Shown piece by piece: positions 30,695 through 38,963 of a stretch of DNA of 64,000 bases. The stretch comes from Georgfuchsia toluolica (lineage in GTDB: Bacteria; Pseudomonadota; Gammaproteobacteria; Burkholderiales; Rhodocyclaceae): positions 620,001 to 684,000 of the forward strand of contig NZ_CAJQUM010000001.1 in the NCBI RefSeq assembly GCF_907163265.1, given 5' to 3'. Position 1 is the stretch's first letter; the number at the start of each line of letters is the position of its first letter. Below the pieces are notes generated by a model. The model did no database searches, was not told the DNA's origin, and was given only the letters and a program-made list of their open reading frames with translations. The position numbers and the translations under genes are program-made.

Positions 30695-31068
30695 AATCAA
30701 AATATAAGCAACGGATTTATGGAACACCACACTAGCATAGAGCGCTGACGACAGGCCGCCTGGTTTCGCACCAGGTGCTCGTCCGGCTCCAGGGCTTGAC
30801 TGATACCAGTACCGCTTCCTGGAACGCAGGCACAGCGAACATTCTTGGTGCGAAGCGCCAGCAACGGCTGTGGGCGGCTATTGGTGGTTGATCGGCGGGG
30901 ATCGTGTCAAACGCACCGAGCCCATTGCGGGGCTTGGCTCCACCTGAAGAGGTAACTCAGTGGCGATTTGTTTGTAGGGCTCGACGGGACGAACCATGGC
31001 CCTGTACACACTCAAAATCAGGAACCGGCAAGCAATACATCAATTGGCAACATGGCGATATCGTCATC
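30695..31068. other. gene-free stretch after the thioesterase operon
   Basis: About 370 bp without a convincing gene. Weak frames exist but lack starts and family resemblance. It may be decayed DNA, possibly from an insertion, but I cannot identify it. Confidence 0.35.
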
Positions 31069-31097
31069 TTGACACAAACGAACAACTCGGATATTCT
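31069..31097 (+). promoter_or_regulatory. sigma-70-type promoter upstream of transhydroxylase module 1
   Basis: TTGACA (31069-31074), a 17-bp spacer and TATTCT (31092-31097), predicting a start near 31104 and a leader of almost 300 nt before the large subunit. A hairpin GAGGAG-TTAATG-CTCCTC (31155-31172), extendable by GTCAG/CTGAC, lies in this leader. Confidence 0.6.
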
Positions 31098-31220
31098 GAC
31101 CAAACTGACGAAAAAAAATCATATAAGAACTTTCGTTGGGAAAGCGTCAGCACCGAGGAGTTAATGCTCCTCTGACATGACAAAGAGATGACTAATAACA
31201 TTTCAAAGGAGGCAGGAGTA

Positions 31221-31334
31221 ATGACTTTCATTTCAGCTTTCAGGCTCGGCTTGTCAGCCCGCCATCGTCGTATTGCACACGCAACAGGTTCTTTCTTGCG
31301 TCTGAAACAGCAACCCCAAAAGGGACCGCGGTGA
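31221..31334 (+). CDS. 37-residue small ORF with a strong ribosome site (leader peptide or small protein)
   Basis: ATG at 31221 is preceded by AAAGGAGG eight bases upstream, the best Shine-Dalgarno in this stretch, and the frame ends at TGA 31334. The peptide begins MTFISAFRLGLSARHRR and is rich in Arg, Lys and Gln towards the end. It lies within the predicted leader transcript of the transhydroxylase gene, 67 bp upstream of its ATG. It might be a leader peptide that couples translation to expression downstream. No family recognised; a chance frame is possible. Confidence 0.4.
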   Translation: MTFISAFRLGLSARHRRIAHATGSFLRLKQQPQKGPR

Positions 31335-31401
31335 CGGCCCCAATCGCACTACGCGGCTGAGCGCAAATTTAAGGAAGTTTGTCTGAAATAGGAGAAGCGA
31401 A

Positions 31402-34400
31402 ATGAAAAAGATGGTCTTGAAAACGATTTTGTTTGCTGTTCCTCACCTATTGAGGCGCACTGCCAAGAAGTATCCGGAATTTCAGAAGGAAATGCGTCGT
31501 CATAACTGCACGGTGCAAATCAGGTTGAAAAATGGCAGCCTCGGCCGTTATTACACCTTCAACAACGGCAAGGTGACGACGGGGGCCGGGTTGCATGCCA
31601 GGCCGGATGTGACGATGCAGTTCAACGATCTGCCAACTGCGCTCATCTTCCTCAAGCCGCCGATGGATTACGCCGAGATAGTCCATGCCGCCAAGAACAT
31701 GCGGGCCATGGTGATGGGGCCGGACCATCTCTGTATCTGGTTCATGCAGCTGATGAACAAGATCGAGACCTCGGCGCTCGAGATGGGGACGAAGCTGCCG
31801 GACGGCACGGTGCGCTACACCACCAACACCAATGGCGGCCCGCTGTTCATCTTCGTCAAGGACGGCAAGATCGTGCGCTGCACCCCGATCGACTTCGACA
31901 ACACCGACGCGCCCTCCTGGACCATCAAGGCGCGCGGCAGAACCTTCAAGCCCTGGCGCCGCGCCACCGTCAGTCCCTATTCGCTGGCGCTCAAGTCCCA
32001 GGTCTATACCGACGATCGGGTGCTCTATCCCATGAAACGCGTGGACTTCGATCCCAAGGGTGAGCGCAACCCGCAGAACCGCGGCATCTCCGGTTATGAG
32101 CGGATCAGTTGGGATGAAGCGCTGGATATTGTCTCCAGCGAAATCAAGCGGCAAAAGACCGTGCATGGCCCGGGCGCCATCGCCATCCAGCACCACTCGC
32201 ATCACCAATGGGGCAACATCGGTTACTACCTCAGCGCGCTGCTGCGCTTCGGCAACCTGATCGGCTTCACCCGGATACACCACAACCCGGACAGTTGGGA
32301 AGGCTGGTACTGGGGCGCCATGCATCACTTCGGCAACGCGCTGCGGCTCGGCCTGCCTTCCCACTATGGCACGGTCGAGGATGCGCTCAAGGAAGCCGAG
32401 ATGGTGGTGTTCTGGTCGAGCGATCCGGAAGTGACCAGCGGCGTCTATGCGGGCTACGAAGGTACGCAGCGGCGCTTCTGGGCCAAGGAACTCGGCATCG
32501 AGTTCGTGCATATCGACCCGCATTGCAACACCACGGCACAGCTCTTCGGCGGGCGCTGGATTCCGCTCAAGCCCGGCACCGATCCGGCAATGGCGCATGC
32601 CATCATGTACATCTGGCTGACCGAAGGGCTCTACGACAAGGACTACGTAGAGACGCGGACCACCGGCTTCGACCAGTGGGCGGCCTACCTGCTCGGCAAA
32701 GACGACGGCGTGGCCAAGACGCCGGAGTGGCAGGAAGCGGAAACGGGCGTGCCGGCCCATGTCGTACGCGCATTGGCGCGGCAATGGGGCAAGAAAAAGA
32801 CCTATCTGGGTGCCGGCGGGCTGGGCACCGGCGTCGGCGGCGCCGTCCGGAATTCCACGGGGACCCAATGGGCCCGTTGCATGATCATGATGATGGCCAT
32901 GCAGGGCTGGGGCAAGCCCGGCATCAACTTCGGCAACCTGCAGTTCGGCACGCCGGTCGACAACTTCCACTATTTCCCCGGCTATGCCGAAGGCGGCATC
33001 TCCGGAGAACTGGCGTTCACCGCCGCGGCCATCAACAATTACACGCGCATGCCGCACGTGCTCAGCATGAACCCGGTCAAGCAGATCATCCCGCGGCAAC
33101 GTTTGCCGGAAGCCATCATCAAGGGTTATGCCCACGGCAATCTTTGGGACGGCTCCTCGATCGAAGCGCAAATCGCCCCGTTCGAGTATCCGATGCCCGG
33201 TTATTCCAAGATCCACATGATCTGGCACTACGGCGGCGCCGCCTTCGGCACCGTGGCCCAGTCCGAGCGCTACATCGAGGCCTATCGCCATGAATCCATC
33301 GAATGCCTGGTCTCGCAGGCCATCTACATGGAAGGCGACACGCCTTTCGCCGACATCATCCTGCCGGCGTGCACCCATGTCGAACGCTATGACATCGGCG
33401 AGACCTGCGGCTGCCAGGGCTATGTGCATCATGCCCCGGGTCAGCTCAACCACCGCACCATCGTCATGCAGCACAAGTGCATCGAACCGCTGGGCGAATC
33501 CAAATCAGACTACCAGATCTTCGCCGATGTGCTGAGCCGTCTGGGCTTGGGCGCGATGTTTACCGAAGGCTGCTCGGAGCTCGACTGGTGCAAGCGCGTC
33601 TTTGACTCGGCCGATCTTTCCAAGAACATCACCTGGAAGGAGTTCCTCAAGAAAGGCTATTACGTCGTCCCGCCCGAGCCTGAAGAAACGCCCGAACCTG
33701 TAAGCATGCGCTGGTTTGCCGAGGACCGCATGAAGGACGTGCCGGAGCCGCACCCGTTGCCATCCCAGTACTCGGGTGATTTCGGCAAGGGACTGCAGAC
33801 CCAGTCGGGCAAGATCGAATTCGTTCCCAACTCGATCCTGCGCGGCGATCCGAACAACCCCGAGCGCCCGGCCCTGAACCGCTACATTCCATCCTGGGAA
33901 GGCCTGCAGACCAAGGAACTGGTCGCCAAGTATCCGCTGCAGATGATCTCGACGCATTCGCGCTACAGCTTCCATACTTTTTCCGACGGCAAGGACAGCA
34001 CCATCAACGACATCGAGGATCACCGCGTGCTGATCGATGGCTACTACTACTGGGTCATGCGGGTCCATCCCGAAGACGCAGCCAGGCGCGGCATCGGGCA
34101 TCACAGCCTGATCCGCGTCTTCAACGACCGCGGCGCCGTGATCCTGGCCGCCGACGTGTCGCCGCTGATGATGCCAGGCGTGGTCAAGTCCTTTATTGCG
34201 GCGGCGGTCTTCGATCCGGTGCCGGATCCGATGGGCTGGGCCGATCGCGGCGGCTGCGTCAACATCTTGACGCCGCAGCGGCGACAAGTGCAAGGCACCG
34301 AGGGCATGGGCTCGAATTCCTGCCTGGTGGAAATCGCACCCTGGACGCCGACCCTGAAAGCGGGCGAGCGCTTTCATGCGAACGGCTCGCCGGCCATGAA

Positions 34401-34410
34401 AGCGGCTTAG
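31402..34410 (+). CDS. transhydroxylase/resorcinol-hydroxylase-type molybdopterin large subunit 1 with extra N-terminal domain
   Basis: 1002 residues. From about residue 138 it follows pyrogallol-phloroglucinol transhydroxylase alpha of Pelobacter acidigallici: NGGPLFIFVKDGKIVRCTP, RISWDEALDIV, HSHHQWGNIGYY (His267, equivalent to TH His144), NPDSWEGWYW (Asp297 and Ser298, equivalent to TH Asp174 and the Mo ligand Ser175) and YFPGYAEGGISG with the conserved Tyr. No N-terminal Cys cluster, as in TH. Residues 1-135 are an addition not in TH; its KNGSLGRYYTFNNGKV and RAMVMGP pattern resembles an SCP2-type lipid/hydrophobe-binding domain (tentative). It binds bis-MGD and hydroxylates or transfers hydroxyl on a phenol. 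Start ATG follows AGGAGAAGCGAA. Confidence 0.9.
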   Translation: MKKMVLKTILFAVPHLLRRTAKKYPEFQKEMRRHNCTVQIRLKNGSLGRYYTFNNGKVTTGAGLHARPDVTMQFNDLPTALIFLKPPMDYAEIVHAAKNMRAMVMGPDHLCIWFMQLMNKIETSALEMGTKLPDGTVRYTTNTNGGPLFIFVKDGKIVRCTPIDFDNTDAPSWTIKARGRTFKPWRRATVSPYSLALKSQVYTDDRVLYPMKRVDFDPKGERNPQNRGISGYERISWDEALDIVSSEIKRQKTVHGPGAIAIQHHSHHQWGNIGYYLSALLRFGNLIGFTRIHHNPDSWEGWYWGAMHHFGNALRLGLPSHYGTVEDALKEAEMVVFWSSDPEVTSGVYAGYEGTQRRFWAKELGIEFVHIDPHCNTTAQLFGGRWIPLKPGTDPAMAHAIMYIWLTEGLYDKDYVETRTTGFDQWAAYLLGKDDGVAKTPEWQEAETGVPAHVVRALARQWGKKKTYLGAGGLGTGVGGAVRNSTGTQWARCMIMMMAMQGWGKPGINFGNLQFGTPVDNFHYFPGYAEGGISGELAFTAAAINNYTRMPHVLSMNPVKQIIPRQRLPEAIIKGYAHGNLWDGSSIEAQIAPFEYPMPGYSKIHMIWHYGGAAFGTVAQSERYIEAYRHESIECLVSQAIYMEGDTPFADIILPACTHVERYDIGETCGCQGYVHHAPGQLNHRTIVMQHKCIEPLGESKSDYQIFADVLSRLGLGAMFTEGCSELDWCKRVFDSADLSKNITWKEFLKKGYYVVPPEPEETPEPVSMRWFAEDRMKDVPEPHPLPSQYSGDFGKGLQTQSGKIEFVPNSILRGDPNNPERPALNRYIPSWEGLQTKELVAKYPLQMISTHSRYSFHTFSDGKDSTINDIEDHRVLIDGYYYWVMRVHPEDAARRGIGHHSLIRVFNDRGAVILAADVSPLMMPGVVKSFIAAAVFDPVPDPMGWADRGGCVNILTPQRRQVQGTEGMGSNSCLVEIAPWTPTLKAGERFHANGSPAMKAA

Positions 34411-34440
34411 CCTCTGACCCTGACCCAATTGAACTAGAGG
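34411..34440 (+). promoter_or_regulatory. hairpin that can mask the ribosome site of small subunit 1
   Basis: CCTCT (34411-34415) can pair with AGAGG (34436-34440), the likely Shine-Dalgarno of the small subunit, whose ATG is at 34447. The same 30 bases precede the second small subunit. It would make small-subunit translation depend on ribosomes finishing the large subunit. Stem is only 5 bp, so this is tentative. Confidence 0.35.
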
Positions 34441-34446
34441 TGTGAA

Positions 34447-35289
34447 ATGGAAAAGTGGAATCTGATCATAGATGTGGAGAAGTGCGAGAACTGCAACAAC
34501 TGTGCGATCGCCACCAAGGATGAACATATCGGCAACGACTATCCGGGCTATGCGGCGCCGATGCCGGCGCACGGCGGCGACTGGATCCAGATCGGGCGGC
34601 GCACGCGCGGCGCAACGCCGATGGTGGACGTCGCCTATCTGCCGGTGACCTGCAACCATTGCGACAACGCGCCCTGCGTCGATGCCGGAGGCGGCTGCGT
34701 CACCAAGCGCGCCGACGGCATCGTCATCATCGACCCGGTCAAGGCCAAGGGCCGGCGGGATGTTGTCGACTCCTGTCCCTACGGCGCCATCTGGTGGAAC
34801 GAAGAACTGAACCTGCCGCAGAAATGGATCTTCGACGCGCACCTGCTCGACCAGGGCTGGAAGGAGCCGCGCGCGAGCCAGGCCTGTTCCACCGGATGCA
34901 TGAAGGCGCTCAAGGTCGAGGATGCGGAAATGCGCAGAATCGCCGAGCGGGACCAGCTGGAAGTGCTCAAGGCCGGGCTGGGGACGCGCCCCCGCGTGTA
35001 TTACCAGAACATGTATCGCTGGAACAAGTGTTTCGTCGGCGGCAGCGTCACGGCGACGATCAAGGGGGTGCTCGAATGCGTCGAGGGCGCCGAAGTGGTC
35101 CTGATCAAGGACGGCAAGGTAGCCGGCGAAGCCAAAACCGATTTCCTCGGCGACTTCAAGGTCGATCGCCTGGAGCCCAACAGCGGCACCTACAAGGTGA
35201 AGATCATCCATCCCCAGCATGGCTCGGCGCTGGTGGATGCCACGGTCAATGAGAGCGTCTATCTGGGCAGCATCCAACTGAGCAAATAG
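34447..35289 (+). CDS. transhydroxylase-type iron-sulfur small subunit 1
   Basis: 280 residues. Residues 1-195 are a ferredoxin-like domain of the DMSO-reductase electron-transfer type with Cys groups CENCNNC, CNHCDNAPC plus GGGC, CPYG, and CSTGCMKAL, enough for three [4Fe-4S] clusters as in transhydroxylase beta. Residues about 200-280 form an Ig/transthyretin-like domain (GSVTATIKGVLECVEGAEVVL, here abbreviated), which is the same extra C-terminal domain seen in TH beta. It carries electrons to or from the molybdopterin subunit. The protein is identical, residue for residue, to the one at 47095-47937. Confidence 0.92.
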   Translation: MEKWNLIIDVEKCENCNNCAIATKDEHIGNDYPGYAAPMPAHGGDWIQIGRRTRGATPMVDVAYLPVTCNHCDNAPCVDAGGGCVTKRADGIVIIDPVKAKGRRDVVDSCPYGAIWWNEELNLPQKWIFDAHLLDQGWKEPRASQACSTGCMKALKVEDAEMRRIAERDQLEVLKAGLGTRPRVYYQNMYRWNKCFVGGSVTATIKGVLECVEGAEVVLIKDGKVAGEAKTDFLGDFKVDRLEPNSGTYKVKIIHPQHGSALVDATVNESVYLGSIQLSK

Positions 35290-35307
35290 CCGCAGTTGCT
35301 GACAAGT

Positions 35308-35333
35308 CTGGGCTGTCGTCAGCGGCAGCCCAG
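35308..35333 (+). promoter_or_regulatory. conserved hairpin downstream of small subunit 1
   Basis: CTGGGCTGTCG-TCAG-CGGCAGCCCAG, an 11-bp stem with a four-base loop, 18 bp after the small-subunit stop. The second module has the same hairpin with compensating changes (see 47956-47981). With no T-run it is more likely an mRNA-stability or processing element, or a partial terminator, than an intrinsic terminator. Confidence 0.6.
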
Positions 35334-35392
35334 GGAAATATCTAAGTTTGTCGGATTGACAAAGGGATATCGAGCAAGGAAAGGATTCATCA

Positions 35393-36253
35393 ATGTCATT
35401 ACAAGACTTCGTTGCAATGCCCAAGTTCGAGGATTACAAGGAACGTTTCAAGGATCACTACACGCTGGAGCGTCGACCCGATGGCGTCATTCTGGCGCAG
35501 GCGCACACGTTGGGCGGTTCCATTCAATTGAGCGTACAGAATCACCGAGCACTAGGGCTGCTGTTCAAGGCCATCGGCGCCGATCCGGAAAATGAAGTAA
35601 TGATCTTCACTGGTTCAGGTAAGGACTTCATGATGGAAGCTGACCCTGAAGGATTCAAGTTGGAGCAGGAAGGCCTGCCTTACTGGGCTTACGAATATGC
35701 CTACAAGGATGGCCGCATCAACGTCAGCGCCCTGGTCAACGATCTGGAAATCCCCACCATCGGCATCATCAATGGCAGCGGCTTCCACAGTGAAATCTGC
35801 CTGATGTGCGACATCACCCTGATGGCCGAAGACGCTACCCTTTTCGATCCTCACTACAATATTGGCTCGGTCCCCGGTGATGGCATCCACAGTTGTTTTG
35901 AGGAACTGCTTGGTGTCAAGCGCGCCGCCTATGCCTTGCTCACAGGCGAGGCCATTGACGCCAAGACGGCGCTCGAATATGGCATGGTCAATGAGATATT
36001 GCCCAGAGACAAACTGATCGAACGCGCCTACAAAATCGCCGACCACATCATGACCCAGCCGCGCACCACGCGCCGGCTGACGACGCAGATCATTCGTCGT
36101 CCGTGGAAACAACGCATCGTCAACGATCTCGACGGCGGATTTGGCATCCAGATGTTCGGCCATCTGGCCAAGGATAAGGCGGTGCATAGCCGTGAACACA
36201 TTAGCGATAGCACGGCCTATGTCAGGCAAGGCAAGAAGAACCGCTTCGACTAA
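35393..36253 (+). CDS. crotonase-superfamily C-C hydrolase, 6-oxocamphor-hydrolase-like, copy 1
   Basis: 286 residues, no CoA-specific motif that I can name. The core IPTIGIINGSGFHSEICLM, FDPHYNIGSVPGDGIHS and LLTGEAIDAKTALEYGMVNE lines up with 6-oxocamphor hydrolase (OCH), including His132, His154 and Asp163 at the positions of OCH His122, His145 and Asp154. OCH cleaves a cyclic beta-diketone by a retro-Claisen reaction. The OCH Glu244 position appears to be Gln here. I infer hydrolytic opening of a cyclic 1,3-dione derived from a polyhydroxyphenol. It follows the transhydroxylase genes by 103 bp. The alternative is an ordinary enoyl-CoA hydratase/isomerase. Confidence 0.8.
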   Translation: MSLQDFVAMPKFEDYKERFKDHYTLERRPDGVILAQAHTLGGSIQLSVQNHRALGLLFKAIGADPENEVMIFTGSGKDFMMEADPEGFKLEQEGLPYWAYEYAYKDGRINVSALVNDLEIPTIGIINGSGFHSEICLMCDITLMAEDATLFDPHYNIGSVPGDGIHSCFEELLGVKRAAYALLTGEAIDAKTALEYGMVNEILPRDKLIERAYKIADHIMTQPRTTRRLTTQIIRRPWKQRIVNDLDGGFGIQMFGHLAKDKAVHSREHISDSTAYVRQGKKNRFD

Positions 36254-36288
36254 GAGTGCCCACTGCAAACCAGAAAACCTTAATGGTT

Positions 36289-36348
36289 ACCAATGGTTGA
36301 CAAATTGTCCGTTAGTAGTATAAATATTGAACCAATACATAAAATGGT
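36289..36348 (+). promoter_or_regulatory. GntR promoter with operators
   Basis: TTGACA (36297-36302), 16-bp spacer and TATAAA (36319-36324) predict a start near 36331. ACCAATACATAAAATGGT at 36331-36348 is an 18-bp ACCA-N10-TGGT site covering that start, and ACCAATGGT at 36289-36297 touches the -35. The same 18-bp layout occurs upstream of the next operon. This fits autorepression by the GntR protein. Confidence 0.55.
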
Positions 36349-36358
36349 TCTGATAATA

Positions 36359-37045
36359 ATGGTTGAGAGAGCGCAATCCCACGAAGGATATGTTCGCGTC
36401 CGCGACTACTTGATAAACGCTATCAAGGAACGCGCATTCGGCGCCGGAGAACGAGTACCGACGGAGCGGCAATTGGCGGAGCAACTTGGCGTAAGCCGTG
36501 CCGTTACGAGACGTGCCCTGGCTGAAGTGGAAGCGGATGGCTTGATTCTCAGGCAAGTCGGTCGCGGCACCTTTGTGCGTCCATCGCCTGATGTTTCTGT
36601 CGCAATCCTCGAACTTGATGGGACAATCAGTCCCGCCGAATACATCGAAGCGAGACTGCGTTTTGAGCCAGAACTTCCCTGGATGATAGTAACCAACGCG
36701 ACCTCAGCTGACTTTGAACGCATGGAAGATTGCCTCAAGCGTGGGGAAAAGGCGACTACACCTGATGAATTCGAGATATGGGACGCGGCTTTTCATTTGA
36801 TGGTGGCCCAGGCTACACACAACAAAATGGCAACGCACATGTACAGCATGCTTCACGCCACCCGCCACGAGCAGGCAATGTGGGGAACATTGCGCCAACG
36901 CAAACGGACACCGGATGAACACATCATATTTCGACAAGAGCACCAGGAGATTTTCGCTGCCCTCAAGCGCCGCGATGCGGAACGCGCACGCGAATTAATG
37001 ATTCAACACATTCGCGTTACCCGGCGGCGCCTTCTCGACTACTGA
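36359..37045 (+). CDS. GntR-family regulator, FadR/FCD subfamily
   Basis: About 228 residues. Winged HTH at about 12-75 (GERVPTERQLAEQLGVSRAV, RRALAEVEADGLILRQVGRGTF) and an all-helical FCD effector domain from about 90, with metal-binding His residues such as in DAAFHLMVAQATHN and the late HQEIF. Earlier in-frame ATGs at 36293 and 36344 lie in the promoter or its operator, so MVERAQ at 36359 is preferred. FCD regulators usually bind small carboxylates. It sits between module 1 and the transport operon, whose promoter carries the same operator. Confidence 0.88.
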   Translation: MVERAQSHEGYVRVRDYLINAIKERAFGAGERVPTERQLAEQLGVSRAVTRRALAEVEADGLILRQVGRGTFVRPSPDVSVAILELDGTISPAEYIEARLRFEPELPWMIVTNATSADFERMEDCLKRGEKATTPDEFEIWDAAFHLMVAQATHNKMATHMYSMLHATRHEQAMWGTLRQRKRTPDEHIIFRQEHQEIFAALKRRDAERARELMIQHIRVTRRRLLDY

Positions 37046-37087
37046 AATCAGCCTGCATAAAGTCCAAATGATAAAAAACCAATTAGA

Positions 37088-37135
37088 ACCATTATGAATA
37101 ATGGTCTTGACAATTGGTGTTTGTGTGAATAATAT
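37088..37135 (+). promoter_or_regulatory. strong promoter with GntR-type operator before the transport operon
   Basis: ACCATTATGAATAATGGT (37088-37105), perfect 8-bp arms, sits one base upstream of TTGACA (37107-37112), which is followed after 17 bp by TAATAT (37130-37135). Near-consensus sigma-70 promoter. AATTGGT repeats occur around it. The operator matches the ACCA-N10-TGGT site at the GntR gene. Confidence 0.65.
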
Positions 37136-37270
37136 GAATAACCAACCTGATGAATCGTATTGGTAGGAGTCGTATTGATTCTGGCTTGGTGAAAACAATA
37201 AGCACTGGTTTGCGGATTTCGAACAGAAAAAATCGTAAGTTAATTGTTGCCAACTTAGGAGGATGAAGAA

Positions 37271-38947
37271 ATGCCTATATGTTCATTAGGGGAAGTAAAT
37301 AGTACAGCGTCATCAAGGCGAATGAAGTCCTTTGCAAAAGCCGCCGTAGCAACTATAGGGTTTATTGGTCTTGCAGGATCCGGTCATGCCTTCCAGTTTG
37401 ATACCGATTCCGATTCCGATGTCAAACTTCGCTGGGACAATACGGTCAAGTATAGCGCGGTATGGCGTTTGCATGATCCCAGCAGCAAGATACTGAACGG
37501 CGATGCTGGCCCACCCCCTGCCGGGCCTGAGTTAGATGATGGCGACCGCAACTTCAACAAGGGCCTGGTTTCAAACAGAGTAGACCTTTTTTCGGAGTTT
37601 GATGGCTCATACAAGCAAACGGGCTTCCGCGTCAGCGGTGCCTATTGGTATGACACGGTTTACAACAAATCGAACGACAACACTTCTCAAGCAACCGTTA
37701 ATTCGGTTACCGTCCCGGCAGGAAAGTTCACGCGTTTAACCAAGCAGATGATGGGTAATCACGGGGAAATTCTTGATGCATTCGTGTACTTCAAGAATGA
37801 TCCGGAATCGGAAACACCTTTCACCGTGCGGGCGGGCAAGCATACCGTCCTTTATGGCGAGAGCCTGTTTTTTGGGGCCAACGGGATTGCCAAGGCGCAA
37901 GCGCCGATGGATCTGATCAAACTCCTGTCTGTACCCGGCTCTCAGTTCAAGGAGATCATCCGTCCAGTGGGACAATTTTCGACGCAAGTGCAAGTTACCT
38001 CGAATGTCTCGGTCGGCGCTTATTACCAGTACAAGTGGGATATTGATCGCCTGCCTGCCTCAGGCAGTTTCCTGAGTGATGCCGATTTCGTCGGTGCGGG
38101 AGCGGAGAGGGTTCTTCCATTCATTCATGGCCCTGACTTAAACGCGAAAAACTCCGGGCAAGGCGGTTTGGCAGTGAGATTCAAGCCTGGAGAAGGGGGT
38201 GTCGAGTATGGCCTGTACGCGGCGCGCTATCATGAGAAGAGCCCTTCTATTTACCTGGATCCCATTTCGCTAGGCTATAAGCTGGTGTATCCGGAAAACA
38301 TCAACACTTATGGCGCCAGCTTCAGCACCGTGATTGGCCCATCCAACGTTTCAGGTGAAACCTCGATTCGTACCAATGCGCCCCTCGTTTCGGATCCGCA
38401 GATAGACCTCGGTTTCAAGGGCGATAACAACGACAACCCGCTGTATGCAGTTGGCAGGACGGCACACGCGCAGGTCTCGACCATTACGCTGTTCGGCAAA
38501 GGCCCATTCTGGGATGGCGGCGTGTTCCTGAATGAACTGGCGGTTAATCGGACCCTGAGCATTCAGAAAAATCCCAATGCACTGGATCAGAACACGACTC
38601 GTGATGCATGGGCATTCCGGATGTTGTTAATACCGTCGTATTTCCAGGTTTTGCCTGGCATCGATCTGGATGTCCCTATCGGCCTTGGCTATAACCCGTC
38701 CGGCCGTTCGTCCGCCGTCTTCAAGTTCAATGGTGGCACCGAGCATGCAGGCGACTTCAGTATTGGCGTGACCGCCAATTACCACAACAAGGTGAAGGCT
38801 GGGCTGAACTTTGTGCACTTCTTCGGCAAAGAGGCTCCTTTCCTGCAGACGAATCACAGCAGCGTACCGGGGCCGTACTCACTTTCTTATGCCCAGTCTC
38901 TCCACGACCGGGACTTTGTTTCGCTCCAGGTCCAGACTACTTTCTAA
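37271..38947 (+). CDS. DUF1302 outer-membrane-type protein
   Basis: 558 residues. An N-terminal export signal is present (about 18-40, KSFAKAAVATIGFIGLAG then HAFQ), and the mature part is rich in alternating beta-strand patterns ending with an aromatic C-terminus (VSLQVQTTF), typical of an outer-membrane beta-barrel. It matches the DUF1302 family, which is nearly always paired with DUF1329 and an RND protein and is linked to uptake or efflux of hydrophobic substrates. TAGGAGGATGAAGAA precedes the ATG. First gene of a four-gene operon. Confidence 0.85.
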   Translation: MPICSLGEVNSTASSRRMKSFAKAAVATIGFIGLAGSGHAFQFDTDSDSDVKLRWDNTVKYSAVWRLHDPSSKILNGDAGPPPAGPELDDGDRNFNKGLVSNRVDLFSEFDGSYKQTGFRVSGAYWYDTVYNKSNDNTSQATVNSVTVPAGKFTRLTKQMMGNHGEILDAFVYFKNDPESETPFTVRAGKHTVLYGESLFFGANGIAKAQAPMDLIKLLSVPGSQFKEIIRPVGQFSTQVQVTSNVSVGAYYQYKWDIDRLPASGSFLSDADFVGAGAERVLPFIHGPDLNAKNSGQGGLAVRFKPGEGGVEYGLYAARYHEKSPSIYLDPISLGYKLVYPENINTYGASFSTVIGPSNVSGETSIRTNAPLVSDPQIDLGFKGDNNDNPLYAVGRTAHAQVSTITLFGKGPFWDGGVFLNELAVNRTLSIQKNPNALDQNTTRDAWAFRMLLIPSYFQVLPGIDLDVPIGLGYNPSGRSSAVFKFNGGTEHAGDFSIGVTANYHNKVKAGLNFVHFFGKEAPFLQTNHSSVPGPYSLSYAQSLHDRDFVSLQVQTTF

Positions 38948-38963
38948 TTGAGGAGACAACAAC

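Noticed and set aside
30695-31068. Transposase remnant in the gap before module 1
   Set aside because: The stretch looks decayed but no reading frame gives a recognisable transposase block.
31447-33474. 675-codon open frame on the minus strand opposite large subunit 1 (and similar ones at 33505-35424, 44433-46112 and 46927-47925)
   Set aside because: They are GC-skew shadows of real plus-strand genes; their translations have no family resemblance and the same shadow appears under both paralogues.
36293-36358. Upstream ATG starts (36293 and 36344) for the GntR regulator
   Set aside because: They fall within the -35/-10 region or the operator of the predicted promoter, and the added residues are not part of the GntR fold.
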